From Spirochaetaceae bacterium (GTDB taxonomy: Bacteria > Spirochaetota > Spirochaetia > Treponematales > Rectinemataceae), in the NCBI GenBank assembly GCA_025358255.1, contig JANYKC010000096.1, positions 1 through 64,000 of the forward strand: a stretch of 64,000 nucleotides of DNA, given 5' to 3'. Both the position numbers and the translations under genes were made by a program. Below the pieces are notes generated by a model that saw only the letters and a program-made list of their open reading frames with translations, did not search any database and was not told the origin of the DNA. Each line of letters starts with the position of its first letter. The first letter of the stretch is position 1. Shown piece by piece: positions 12,001-18,364 of this stretch.

Positions 12001-14020
12001 GGCCGACCGTAAGGGCCGGATAGGTCGTGCTGGTCGGGATGATGATGGTTTCGCTGCCGTTGTTCAGGGGCGGCGTCACATTGCCGACCCAATTCGTGTT
12101 GAGGGTCCAGTCGCTCGTGGTGCCGGCGCTCTTCCAGGTATAGGTTGTCGTGGCGATGGTGATGACCTTGTTGTCGGTGGCCCCTGCGGTATCGCTTCCG
12201 TCCCAGGCTATGCCCAAGGAGCCGCTGGAGGCGGTGAAGGGAGCGGCGATCTGGAGGCCGCTGATCGTGGTCGATCCGATCAGGATGGGCGAGGCGCCTA
12301 CCGAGATGACGGCGGTCTTGTTTCCGTTCGCATAGGTCACGGACCAGGGACCGGTGTTTGCCCCGCTTACCGCGACGTTCGCGACGCCCGTATTGAATAT
12401 CGCCCCGAGCCCTGCGGGAATGATGACCCGAAGGTTGGTGGAGCCGGCCGCGGTGATGTTGGAGGTCACGGAATCGCTGATCACGAAATCGGGCAAGGAA
12501 TAGGGCGAAGCGGTGGCGACGGTCATGCTTGTGTTCGAGATGCTCGATATCGAGGGAAGGGGATCGGCCACAAAGGTCACCGAAGCCGTGCCATTGACGC
12601 CGGGGAGGGAATCTGAACCGCCGGTGCTGCCATCGGTGGTCAGGCTCAGGGTGACGGTCTGCGCGCCGCCCGAAGTCAGGGTGAAGGTCCCGATCCCGTT
12701 GGCGTCCGTGGTGATGCGTTCGTTCGTCACCGTCGCATCGGGCGTGGTGTTCGGGCTGATCGTCCCGCCGGAGGCCACGACAAAGGCTTTCCTCGAATAA
12801 GGGACAGGCGTTCCCGTGGAATCGACCACTTGGAGGTTCAGTGTGGCGGTGCCGCCGGTCACGAGGGACTGGGTCGAGGGCGTGATGACGACGTGGTCAG
12901 GATCGGGTGGCGTGTAGGCCGCCGCGTATACCCGCTTTGGGACATCGGTCGCTTCCCCGTCCCATACGGCATCGGCGGAATTCGAGGCCCAGAAAACGGC
13001 TGGATTGACGTCAGTCCCGACGGGATTGGCGTTCTCGGTGATCGTCTCTTTCCAGGTCCCGTTTCGCTGGTTTTGGCCGCTGTTGGCCTCGACGGTGGCG
13101 ATCGCATAGGGATTGCTCGCCACCGAGGTAGCCCAGGTTGCGCCATTTCCCGACACGGTCGGCGCGCCGAGCGCATAGCCGCTCTTGGCCTCGAAGGCCA
13201 GGGCCTCGCCGCCGTCCATGTCCCAATTATGGAGGGTCACGTTGCCCGTCGCACCGTCGTCCACGAAGGGATAGAGGTACCAGGTGTTCGGCGGGGTTAC
13301 CCTCTGGGTGAGGGCAAGGGTCCACGCATAGGCGAAAGCCCTGATGTTCGAGACTCCCGTCGGAGCGCCAGAATTGGAATAGGAGACATCGAGCTGGAAG
13401 GCGTTCTTGCCGACGGCCGCGCTGGCTTCCGCGACCACCTTGAAGTAGTACTTGTTGCCGATGTGCTCTCCCTGGCTCGGGGATACGCCGGCGAAATAGG
13501 TCCAGCCATAGGAAGGAGGGGTGAATGAAGCGTCATTGACATTCCCCGCGCTGAATGTCGAGAGCGTCCCCGAACCCGGGCCGCTTGCCGGGGTATAGGC
13601 CTGGGAGGCGATGGCATAATAGATGAGTCTGGAATTGGCGTTGCTCAGGGTGCCCGTGCCGCCCACGAGGCTGAAGCTGGTCGTGCCCGTCGCATCCTGG
13701 TCCGGAACGCCTGCCGCATCGAAACCGCCTCCGCCCTGGGTTGCCCCGTCACCGCCAGGATCCCTCACGCCAAAGTACAGGGTCGACGTCACCGAGTCGG
13801 GAACTTCGAAAAACGAGACCATCAGTGCGTCTGGATCTCCATTTCCGGAGGTGCCGACCACCTCAAGCCAATTATTGGCCTGGACCGTCACCATATCCTG
13901 TTCCGCTGGTATCCTGCTTTGGCCCCAGGCAACGACTCCGGCCAACAGGATGGGCACGCACAAAGCGAGCCGAAGGGAGAGCCTGGATCTGGTCCCGGTG
14001 CTGAAGATCTGTGTGCGCAT
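1..14020 (-). CDS. giant secreted repeat-built surface protein (filamentous-haemagglutinin/adhesin-like), C-terminus outside window
   Basis: One reading frame runs without a stop from an ATG at 14020 to the left edge, at least 4,673 codons. The start MRTQIFSTGTRSRLSLRLAL is followed by a hydrophobic stretch and VVAWGQS, a typical Sec signal peptide. Residues about 370-470 resemble a bacterial Ig-like (Big_1/invasin) domain. The rest is low-complexity beta-rich sequence of short G/T/S/N/A/V strands (GTLTLGG, GNLTI, GAITTSG style) with almost no Cys, as expected for a beta-helix. A signature like GLSTAELGRM recurs near residues 2515, 2773, 3047 and 3330, so the units are about 260-280 residues. 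This signature is familiar from filamentous-haemagglutinin-like proteins. The likely role is a surface adhesin or surface-layer fibre. The secretion route cannot be judged because the C-terminus is missing. AGGAG lies about 11 nt before the start. Other strands show only antisense shadows. Confidence 0.85.
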   Translation of the reverse strand, partial: MRTQIFSTGTRSRLSLRLALCVPILLAGVVAWGQSRIPAEQDMVTVQANNWLEVVGTSGNGDPDALMVSFFEVPDSVTSTLYFGVRDPGGDGATQGGGGFDAAGVPDQDATGTTSFSLVGGTGTLSNANSRLIYYAIASQAYTPASGPGSGTLSTFSAGNVNDASFTPPSYGWTYFAGVSPSQGEHIGNKYYFKVVAEASAAVGKNAFQLDVSYSNSGAPTGVSNIRAFAYAWTLALTQRVTPPNTWYLYPFVDDGATGNVTLHNWDMDGGEALAFEAKSGYALGAPTVSGNGATWATSVASNPYAIATVEANSGQNQRNGTWKETITENANPVGTDVNPAVFWASNSADAVWDGEATDVPKRVYAAAYTPPDPDHVVITPSTQSLVTGGTATLNLQVVDSTGTPVPYSRKAFVVASGGTISPNTTPDATVTNERITTDANGIGTFTLTSGGAQTVTLSLTTDGSTGGSDSLPGVNGTASVTFVADPLPSISSISNTSMTVATASPYSLPDFVISDSVTSNITAAGSTNLRVIIPAGLGAIFNTGVANVAVSGANTGPWSVTYANGNKTAVISVGASPILIGSTTISGLQIAAPFTASSGSLGIAWDGSDTAGATDNKVITIATTTYTWKSAGTTSDWTLNTNWVGNVTPPLNNGSETIIIPTSTTYPALTVGQTVDVAQLFIASGASVSLGGGTSSLRVRGTFSNLGSLSIADNETLTLDSGNDIDSGTVIYTATGGSRAIKNINYFNLTTNGAGGTFTLPGAITVYGNLAITAGTLDAGSNTLTIHGNFTRAGTFTASSSIVLFAGASSSTIAGATTFYDLRCLTPGKYLYLTASQATTVSHDLMITGSAAAKVFLHSNGAVASITKGGTASVNYADVYNVDISAATTAYYSVGSGSIANWTFQSFKTWAGVNNSWNTGTNWAPVGVPGAGDDVIIPSIAIQPVVDVATALAKNLTIQAGAVLDLNGNNLTLAAAPDGVFTNDGTLRLLGSETLLRGAAAFVNDTDTGKVEYKGTGGYASPLKAGNAYYDLSFTGSGGSWALGAALSVNRHLIVSAGTLTAGTNDVTVKGSVNLTGATAYTQSGAASLILQPTVSSTLNSAVHVLNNLHVASGSVSLNSALSLTGAILVDALYTLDVSAANYAVSLGGDFTATGIFNARNGSLTLNGSAPQLLTAGANSLYNLTLLNAGTDIISVAGPLVVAGNLEVQANQTLAMGANNLSVGGTTNAVALGTGALTSTTGTQTFTGSFHMGSLTASSTTTNFAGASVTLTGLTHNGGTIDFTGGAAQSLYPAGQAFNTVTVSGSTVRWSGTSTVGDLTVNPGRTLTLDGSLVPGAVTMNVTATKTITNNGTFGLNDVAHAQVLTLQGTAASANYAGTEIAWGGNNLSAGNLIYAPAATLPSGTTLTLGNGLTFTAGVTAQLGSTVAVGIRTLTLGAGSSFAGSVGVGAAGAIAAGANAVTNTGSLTFSGSGSTVTSGNFTSSGTVTNTGTSSITASGDVSISGSFVTPGNASLVMSGAGKTLDTAVQIGNLSTSGAATVTATGNSVKLAGSLTLATGTSLGLAGLGAVIGTDATGAGTASLDGGTASVSIGGNFSVPSYTATSGTTSVVGNFTPTTFVHSSGTVTFTGAGNVSGLAFATLNLTTGGTRILTSGTLSAGAVTITNPAILDVAGFALTASSVTGTGGLVCAAGSIADSGAFTPGSFTAGTGSVTLTGTIGLGAYSFNNLTIANPAVVTLGADVAVGGTLSITGASLVTGAHNLSAAVLSEGALGVLNAGGQLGGNTVTVSGASATLVASGFTKGAGTFTFSGTTNLTSAGNDLGAVSVTGALSLVDNLVTLGALANAGSVSTANRTLGFASYSGVGSILTSGGVVTATGTGGTVATLTVTGSATVNGGATGLLVTGNVVGAITTSGLVTLRGIGITTLTVSGGTLTLGGALTASGLVANSGTIDVAGSTLTVPNLDGTVVVAAGSIIDSGAFTPGSFTAGTGSVTLTGTIGLGAYSFNNLTIANPAVVTLGADVAVGGTLSITGASLVTGAHNLSAAVLSEGALGVLNAGGQLGGNTVTVSGASATLVASGYTKGAGTFTFSGTTNLTSAGNDLGAVSVTGAGALSLVDSLVTLGALANAGSVSTANRTLGFASYSGVGSILTSGGVVTATGTGGTIATLTVTGSATVNGGATGLLVTANVVGAITTSGLVTLRGIGITTLTVSGGTLTLGGDIQTSGDATLATVAGASHKLIIGGNATLNGAAVGLAGLSVAGTAAINTTTITVADLAANDVLFTGPVDLGANVTITTDNATNDGAVTFSATVNADLAANNRSLVVNAGTGAVTFGGIVGGNQALQTLTTDALGSVSLKAVTTRGSQAYNDAVATLGGTLTVNTAGSGVSIPNSVVLGAGSGTIALTGTNASNAITLGSISGALPIILTALGGPVQAGGTNGTPTGLASTSAGWTNTGSVTVAGAGTVNIIADSIDIQSTLGSGSGGIVLQPAGGATTIALHDAAGTFSLGLAELGNIVTTGLVTIGEAAGSGAISVGSAGAIDLSARGWSGLTIRGASSPLAFDLIGANSLALANDTTLTLSNGGNVTNPGASSADVSVGGTTGTLVLSTAAATLTSSVNRLAASTVTGALSLTNGIALEVTGLVSAGGNPVTIDTGANLLSTNANITTTGSLSLSSTGLVVAGTAASTLQGSGGITVDAKTGSLALGSGSHAGTLTNGGGGNAIAIMADTITVDPANGTVTGGTGNLSLRPKTTTTSISLGNGVGGLGLSTVELLRMTTSGALTIGGAGQTGAIATDGAFTLTTLSGTATLRTTGAGTITLDNAVSTAGNLVLDAGAAVSGTGFLTIGAAGAQNLTVSAGGAITLNASVNLATGLDLATTAGAIAYQNGKTGTSLVASAPGSITLSNTVGSLSTSGPVASSAGNVALTTATLLSVNHNITALGTVSLTSTGLTVASTAAAAIQGDGGVLVNAGTGTITLGSAVFAGTVSNNSSAASIGMTADNIIVHTTNGTITGGTGALTLKPGTVSLAISLGAGGSGFGLSTAELGRMTTGGMVTVGAPGQTGAIATDGPLTLSTLSGDLTLRTSTGTGTVTLNNPVTTVGHFLVYAGAGVSGTGLFTIGAGGAKDLTVSAGGTVTLNASVNLATNLNLATTVGAINYQNGRTGATLVASAPGAITVDNTVGTLSSSGPITSTAGNMTLTTATLLSLNSNVTASGILSLNSTGLSVASSGAATIRGDGGVNVAAGTGTIALGSAAFLGTITNNAAATAINLTADDLVIDTTVGFGGAVNSGSGILSILPASLGRDLALNDGQSASLSLDTAELQRLSSSTTLNIGSASGTGAVYIGNLGPIDLTLRAYNLAFLATSGVMTFRFAGAGDSLALASGKNLTINRGTGSIVHSGSATSDVTLILATLFIPASGAVGAGSSWPVSVPNLGASTLSGLLDLSDSSSLVVTGAVNSNANALALAVTGGVNSLTVNNSLTSTTGGVSLVSASGGFTLASTITVASGNGDILVDGGGGPIQLNDGALHTTSAAATAVRIVHGSTVALGNIDNGAGVTMPGTLTIGAGAADLTGAVTQVAATALKVQTLTGSTGNSVVLANANTIPNLGAFSTSSGASAALQVRTIGALAVNGQVTTASAANDVTLTATGITTAAAAGISAAGANIHLVVTTGGVTQTAGAGVLNASGLEVVSTGGLAPYSFPNANTVASLAAATQGGAFSFNNTATALSVSTVGTIGITSAGQNVVLKTTTSGAITIANDISAGAGYVSLSPASGGASETGGKITTTQGLELLGAGNSSLTNAANSLVKVAIFTNGSASIRGIGVMSISTVNLTTGASVGGANDLTLNGNAAWIQAAGANITASGLDLLGTGPYTFNNAGNAIARLAGIVTNDVGYTDTDSVILDTIGSAGLTAANVTLVVSGASGGLTQSSKLVSSGTLTVTAGTNAVDLQTNGSSNDFSTVIIVSSGAFSSTDLNGYALYGTAGGNIDATTVAGTITIPVTHTLATTGGATQDIHPTGSLQVDGQVTTVNGLAILNSGTTIFLGYAGTVLSGSGTGAVQLAAPVVLQQDTTIATNNAAIFFSSSVNGAHALALNAGNGAVTVSGIVGTGNLSANRPTGLSVNTAGALGFSNAVWINGDATLRSISLSMGGSFNAEGTGNLYLYGRNGAQALDVGAGASYFATASLANLHTARTITVGESAVQSGLVSFRTASLAAVLYTNLPNLTTVTLNSNNGAGSVSFDDNGSATALDTSGAAILNVNAGSGGIVASSATSGLRSEFSTSGAVTLVSAGAIGSGLNRIDVGGTPSSLVITNAPSGAWLGGNGALVLGAVTTGGGLLDASTSSGNLTVGAPISTAAAAVSLVSAADLHVNSTITTTGAAATVTLDAGAANTIFLNTAGNAVATSGATAHISFQKAVSLQAASLVLSGGGNIIFASTVGNAAAQGLGLTAGVGNIVFGNTVGAGTALGAVTVTSAANVAGNVGAGVDAGSINAASLTQVAGTGTTRLGPVTTSGAASITTVAVTLNGAVAASGGFSSVGTGAFTSAAAATITAAGAASISIQTTTVAGAITVGGALTTVTSGAVTIRAAGSTVALNAGISTASGTVGIDSSGVTTVAAAGAITASGASAVAFGATDTGTLTTAGNVTSAGGAITFTRAVSLTG
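7352..8086. repeat. direct repeat copy A inside the giant surface gene (about 735 bp)
   Basis: This segment nearly duplicates 8201-8929 at an offset of 849 bp, falling to 843 bp after a 6-bp indel near 7680. It encodes residues about 1979-2223. Differences are few and clustered, for example near 7520-7535. The length is a multiple of three, so the frame is kept. Confidence 0.9.
8201..8929. repeat. direct repeat copy B inside the giant surface gene (about 729 bp)
   Basis: This is the partner of copy A, separated from it by 114 bp of unrelated repeat sequence (8087-8200). It encodes residues about 1698-1940. It lacks 6 bp present in copy A, so the protein reads VTGALSLVD here and VTGAGALSLVD in copy A. 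The high nucleotide identity, including silent sites, points to a recent duplication or gene conversion. Confidence 0.9.
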
Positions 14021-14249
14021 GCCTCTGACCGCTCCTGTTCTTCTCGCGTGCGTAAGGGCGCATCGCGGCTTGGATGCCGCGAAAGCCGCATAGGAAAATC
14101 CCGCAGGGTTGCCCGGTCGGAAGGATGGCGGGACGATTGGTTGTGTGCGACCGGCGGCCCTTGCTGTGTGCTCTCCCGGAAAATGGAGCGGAGCACCCGA
14201 CCCCGGGGTGACCATCGCGACGGGGGCAAGCCCTAGGAAATTGCTCTTC

Positions 14250-14278
14250 ATTATACTCCACCCGCCGCAAGAAGTCGA
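14250..14278 (-). promoter_or_regulatory. candidate promoter of the giant surface gene
   Basis: On the minus strand a perfect TATAAT -10 (14250-14255) is preceded by TCGACT (14273-14278) at a 17-bp spacing. It would give a leader of roughly 220 nt. It lies in the 427-bp divergent gap 14021-14447, which otherwise contains only the RBS of the lipoprotein gene and GC-rich sequence with no recognisable gene. Confidence 0.45.
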
Positions 14279-14447
14279 AACCCAATTACCCCCTTTCGTT
14301 ATCGGCAAAGAAGGGCGTCTTCCACAGGGGGCTTCGGACAGGCTCCATATCCGGCCAGACAAGCCTGTTCCGATCGATTCCGGGGAAAAACCTACTTCCT
14401 TTCATGCGCCTGAAAACGCCGCAAGCGTTGGATTGCCGGAGGCATCC

Positions 14448-16475
14448 ATGTCCAAAAAAATGTTCCTATGGCTTTTTCCGACCCTCGCGCTGCTTTCCCT
14501 GCTGTCAGCCTGTCGCCAAGGGGAGGCTGCCGGAAGGCTCCTCCTTGCATTTGCCCGGCCGGGTGAGGCCTCGAGGGGCTTTTATCCGGCCGGCATGGCC
14601 GTGGCCTCGGTCGCCGTCAACGGCTGTGGACCCTCGGGAGCCATCATTTCCTGTGAATCCTCGCTTTCCTCACCTGTGGAACTTGAGCTTGCGCCGGGCA
14701 CCTGGGATTTCCTGGCGATCGGCAAGTCAGCCTCAGGCCAGTCCTTGCTTGGGGGGAGCCTCCAGTTGCAGTTGGGGGCTGGAGAGACCGTGCAAGGCAG
14801 CATTGTCCTCCTTCCTCTGGCGGGAAGCGGCTCACTCCTCCTGTCCTGGACCTGCGAGGGGTCCATTCCGGGCATTCTTCAGGTCGAAGGCTCCCTTTCC
14901 GGCCCCACAGGCAATAGCCTGGCCATCGGAGGCGATTTCGACGCCATCCCCTTGCGCTTTCCGGAACTCGAGGCAGGAGCCTGGACCCTGGTCCTTGAAT
15001 TGAAAGCCGATGGCCAGAAGATCTGCGGCCTGGCCGAATCCATATTCGTGGCCGCCGGACTTGAAACCAATGCATGCGCGGTCTTTTCGCCTACGGCGGC
15101 GCGCCTGGCCCTGGCCTTTCTCACGCCTGACCTGGGCAATGCGGGCGGAAAACTCGAGCCCGGCCTCCGAAGGATGGCCGCCGGCCATAGCGCGGCTTTC
15201 CTCTCTCCCCTCGCCCCCCCCGAATCCTGGTACTGTGACGCTGCCCTTCTCGCGGACAAGGGGAACCTGGCCGTCCTTGCCCTGCCGGACGAGGCGCGGA
15301 AACTGCGGGTGGACAGCCTTGCCGTGGATACCTGGGGAGTGCCGCACTCGGCCACGGCTTCCGTCCTCATCGAGACGGGGCGATCTTTGGCAGGCTTTTC
15401 ATGGGCATCCACGATCCTTCGGGACGACGCGGAAAGCGGCTCTCCTGAATACGCCCGCTTCCTCGGTGATTGTCGGGACCTGGCCTATTCTCCCGATGGC
15501 CTTTGCCTCGGCGCGGCAGGGAAAAGCGCGAATTGCGTCGGTTTCCTTTCGGGAAGCCAGCCTGGGGAACTTTTTGTTGCCGGCAGCCTTGGTGGAGCAG
15601 GCGAAGCCCGCCTGGTGGCTCCTTCCTCCTTGCGGTCCCTTGGCCAGGACCTTTTCCTGGCGGCGGGAGAGAGCGAAAACTCCCTGTATTTCCTCCGGAA
15701 AATCGCGGGGACCTGGATCCTGGATAGCCTCGTCACGGGGAGCGACCTCACAGGGCCCAAGGATCTCGCGGTCTCCGCCGACCTCAACCAGGTCTATGTC
15801 GCATCCTCGGGGGCCGATTGCATCAGCCTGATACCCTTGGCGCCGGACCGGAGGCCTCAGGCTCGGACCGTCGTGGCCGCGAAGGGGCCGGGCGACCTTG
15901 CCGCCCTTTCCCGTCCATCCTGCCTCGCCCTAAGTCCTGACGGCGGCCTCCTTGCCGTCGGCACCACCGGGGACGATGCCCTATACCTCTTCGACCGCAG
16001 CCCCATAGACGGCAACCTTGTGTTCCGGCAACGCATCGAAAAAACCGCCTTCCCCGCGGCGACGGCCCTTTCCGATCCCTGTTCCCTTGCTTTTTCCGCC
16101 GACGGTCTTTCCCTGTTCGTGCTCTCCTATTACGGGAAGTCCATCCTCCGGCTGGACAGGGGCGATCCGGGAAGCGCCTTTGCCTTCGTCGCCGGCGCAA
16201 AATCAGGCGTAGCGGGGATTTCCGGTTTCGCCACGCCTCGGCGGATGGCGCTTGATCCGGGGAGCAAGATCCTGGCGGTGATCGGCTCGGGCGCCGAAGA
16301 CGGACTTGCGCTATTCGATGCCTCGCTCCCATCTGTCCTTTCCTGGCTTGGCTGCCTGCTCCCGGGAAGCGACCACTCGGTCCCATCGAAGCCCCTCGCC
16401 TTGGCCTTCTCACCTGATGGCAAGACCCTGGCCCTGGCTGCCGACTCGTGCCTTGCTTTTTTCACAAAGGAATGA
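14448..16475 (+). CDS. secreted lipoprotein with C-terminal beta-propeller
   Basis: The start is set by GGAGG five bases before ATG 14448; the upstream open frame is ignored. The 675-residue product begins MSKKMFLWLFPTLALLSLLSAC, a lipoprotein signal with lipobox LSAC and lipidated Cys22. The N-terminal half (residues about 25-330) is of no recognised family, with beta-sandwich-like features. The C-terminal half has successive blades with motifs such as LAVSADLNQVYVASS, LALSPDGGLLAVGTT, LAFSADGLSLFVLSY and LAFSPDGKTLALA, typical of YVTN/lactonase-like or WD40-like seven-bladed propellers. The protein is expected to be anchored in an envelope membrane facing the periplasm or surface. It is divergent from the giant surface gene, so a shared envelope role is possible but unproven. 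No catalytic residues can be assigned. Confidence 0.8.
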   Translation: MSKKMFLWLFPTLALLSLLSACRQGEAAGRLLLAFARPGEASRGFYPAGMAVASVAVNGCGPSGAIISCESSLSSPVELELAPGTWDFLAIGKSASGQSLLGGSLQLQLGAGETVQGSIVLLPLAGSGSLLLSWTCEGSIPGILQVEGSLSGPTGNSLAIGGDFDAIPLRFPELEAGAWTLVLELKADGQKICGLAESIFVAAGLETNACAVFSPTAARLALAFLTPDLGNAGGKLEPGLRRMAAGHSAAFLSPLAPPESWYCDAALLADKGNLAVLALPDEARKLRVDSLAVDTWGVPHSATASVLIETGRSLAGFSWASTILRDDAESGSPEYARFLGDCRDLAYSPDGLCLGAAGKSANCVGFLSGSQPGELFVAGSLGGAGEARLVAPSSLRSLGQDLFLAAGESENSLYFLRKIAGTWILDSLVTGSDLTGPKDLAVSADLNQVYVASSGADCISLIPLAPDRRPQARTVVAAKGPGDLAALSRPSCLALSPDGGLLAVGTTGDDALYLFDRSPIDGNLVFRQRIEKTAFPAATALSDPCSLAFSADGLSLFVLSYYGKSILRLDRGDPGSAFAFVAGAKSGVAGISGFATPRRMALDPGSKILAVIGSGAEDGLALFDASLPSVLSWLGCLLPGSDHSVPSKPLALAFSPDGKTLALAADSCLAFFTKE

Positions 16476-16640
16476 GGCGGATGCGGGGGCATTGGCAGGG
16501 ATAGGCCGCAAGGAGGCCGCGCGCCCATCCGGGTTTTCAAATGATGTCGCTTTTTCCGGGCTCTTTCTTTATACTCCATATGAGAAAGCGCAACCCGATC
16601 CGAAAGGAGCGGGTCTGTAATTGAAGGAGCAACTTACAGC

Positions 16641-18353
16641 ATGTATACAGTCAGGTCGTTCACCATACCGGAACTCGTAATGGAGAGCTCGAAAGCGCAC
16701 GCGAAACGCCCGGCTTTGGCCATGCTCGGCCAGGATCCCATCCTCTATGGGGAAATCGAAACAAGGAGCAGGCGCGTAGCCGCATTGCTTGGGACCTTGG
16801 GCATCGTCAAGGGAGACCGCGTGGCCCTCCTTTCGGAGAACCGGCCCGAATGGGGTGTCGCGGCCTTCGGCATATCCTGTGCCGGTGCCATCATTGTGCC
16901 CATCCTGACGGATTTCACGAATGAGCAGATCGCCAACATACTCGAGCATTCCGCCTCCTCCGCACTCATCGTCTCGAAGCGCCTCCTGCCCAAGATCGAG
17001 GGCCAGGGCTCGAAGCGGATCCTCATCTCCGTCGAGGACATGGAAGTGCTCTCAGGCCCCCCCGCCCCTTCGGCTGGGGCACTCGACGCCGCAGCTGCCT
17101 CGTTTTCCATCCCCAAGGTCGAAGCCGATGACCTTGCCGCCATATTCTACACTTCGGGCACGACCGGCCACTCAAAAGGCGTCATGCTCACCCATCGCAA
17201 CATCATCTACGACGCCTGGGCCTGCAGCGTGTTCATCGTCCTCAACCGAAGGGACCGCCTCGTCTCGATCCTCCCCCTGGCCCATACCTATGAATTCACG
17301 ATCGGCTTCATCATCCCGATGATGCACGGCTCGGCGGTCTGGTACCTCGACAAGCCGCCCTCGGCCAAGATCCTCCTGCCCGCGGTCAAGGCCGTGCGTC
17401 CGACCCTTATCCTCTCCGTGCCCTTGGTCCTGGAAAAAATCTACCGCTCGAATATCCAGCCTGCGCTGGAGGCCATGCCCGCCTACAAGTCGCCCCTCCT
17501 GCGTCCCCTCATCATCAGGATCGCGGGCAAGAAACTCATGAAGACCTTCGGCGGGAAGATACGTTTCTTCGGCCTCGGCGGCGCCCCGGTGGCGGCCGAC
17601 GTCGAAACCTTCCTCAGCAAGGCCCGCTTCCCCTACTCCATCGGCTACGGCCTCACGGAGACGGCTCCCATGGTCGCCGGCAACAAGCCAGGCCGGGTGG
17701 TCGTGCACACGACAGGCTTCGCCGCCAAGGGCGTGGAGATGCGCATTGCCGACAAGCGCGCCGACACGGGCGAAGGCGAAATCCAGATCCGCGGGCCCAA
17801 TGTGACGCCAGGGTATTACAAGGATCCTGAAAAAACCAAGGAGATCTTCACCGACGATGGCTGGTTCCGCTCGGGCGACCTGGGCGTCATGGATGAAAAA
17901 GGACGGGTCACGGTTCGGGGACGGCTCAAGACCATGATCCTCGGCGCCTCGGGCGAGAACATCTATCCCGAGGAGATCGAAGCGGTCCTCAATTCCTCAC
18001 CCTACGTCCTCGAATCCCTCGTCTACGGCGATGAAGCCGGCCTCACGGCCCTGGTCCAGCTCAAACCCGAAGTCCTGGAGGAGCTGGGGGCCCTCGTGAA
18101 GGACGGCATCGAGGAGGCGGAAGAGGCCGCAAAAAACCTCGGGCACGCGGTGGAGGAGGCCATCGGGCACGCGGGAGAAAGCATCGGCCATGCGGAAAAG
18201 GCCGCCGCTCAGCTCCTTGACCGCATCAAGAAGGATGCGAATGTCAGGCTGGCCGCCTTCAGCCGACTCGGGAAGGTGAAGCTCCAGGTCGAGCCCTTCG
18301 AGAAAACGCCCAAGCAGAGCATCAAGCGCTTCCTCTACCCCAAGAAGCGCTGA
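16641..18353 (+). CDS. AMP-dependent synthetase/ligase (long-chain acyl-CoA synthetase type), copy 1
   Basis: The 570-residue product is an ANL-superfamily adenylating enzyme that activates a carboxylic acid, probably a fatty acid, to acyl-AMP and then acyl-CoA. The P-loop-like motif FYTSGTTGHSKGVMLTHRN is at about residues 170-190, YGLTET lies near 340, and the hinge/adenylate motif GWFRSGDLG lies near 410. GRLKTMILGASGENIYPEEIE follows, as in FadD enzymes. A helical, Ala/Glu-rich insertion (residues about 490-535) precedes the C-terminal lysine motif EKTPKQSIKRFL. GAAGGAG lies 11 nt before the ATG, and a TATACT -10-like box is near 16569. It is closely similar to the next gene, which begins 11 bp downstream, so the two form an operon. 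The substrate is not determinable from sequence. Confidence 0.88.
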   Translation: MYTVRSFTIPELVMESSKAHAKRPALAMLGQDPILYGEIETRSRRVAALLGTLGIVKGDRVALLSENRPEWGVAAFGISCAGAIIVPILTDFTNEQIANILEHSASSALIVSKRLLPKIEGQGSKRILISVEDMEVLSGPPAPSAGALDAAAASFSIPKVEADDLAAIFYTSGTTGHSKGVMLTHRNIIYDAWACSVFIVLNRRDRLVSILPLAHTYEFTIGFIIPMMHGSAVWYLDKPPSAKILLPAVKAVRPTLILSVPLVLEKIYRSNIQPALEAMPAYKSPLLRPLIIRIAGKKLMKTFGGKIRFFGLGGAPVAADVETFLSKARFPYSIGYGLTETAPMVAGNKPGRVVVHTTGFAAKGVEMRIADKRADTGEGEIQIRGPNVTPGYYKDPEKTKEIFTDDGWFRSGDLGVMDEKGRVTVRGRLKTMILGASGENIYPEEIEAVLNSSPYVLESLVYGDEAGLTALVQLKPEVLEELGALVKDGIEEAEEAAKNLGHAVEEAIGHAGESIGHAEKAAAQLLDRIKKDANVRLAAFSRLGKVKLQVEPFEKTPKQSIKRFLYPKKR

Positions 18354-18364
18354 CGGGGATCACC

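Noticed and set aside
6-13528. Long plus-strand frames opposite the giant gene (for example 6-1340, 2715-3932, 8508-9893)
   Set aside because: They are shadows of the minus-strand frame: all lie in the same phase, have V/P/A-rich composition, no ribosome-binding sites and no family similarity.
14452-16475. A start at 14109 for the lipoprotein
   Set aside because: It would place 113 Pro/Gly/Arg-rich residues before a perfect lipoprotein signal that has its own well-spaced ribosome-binding site.
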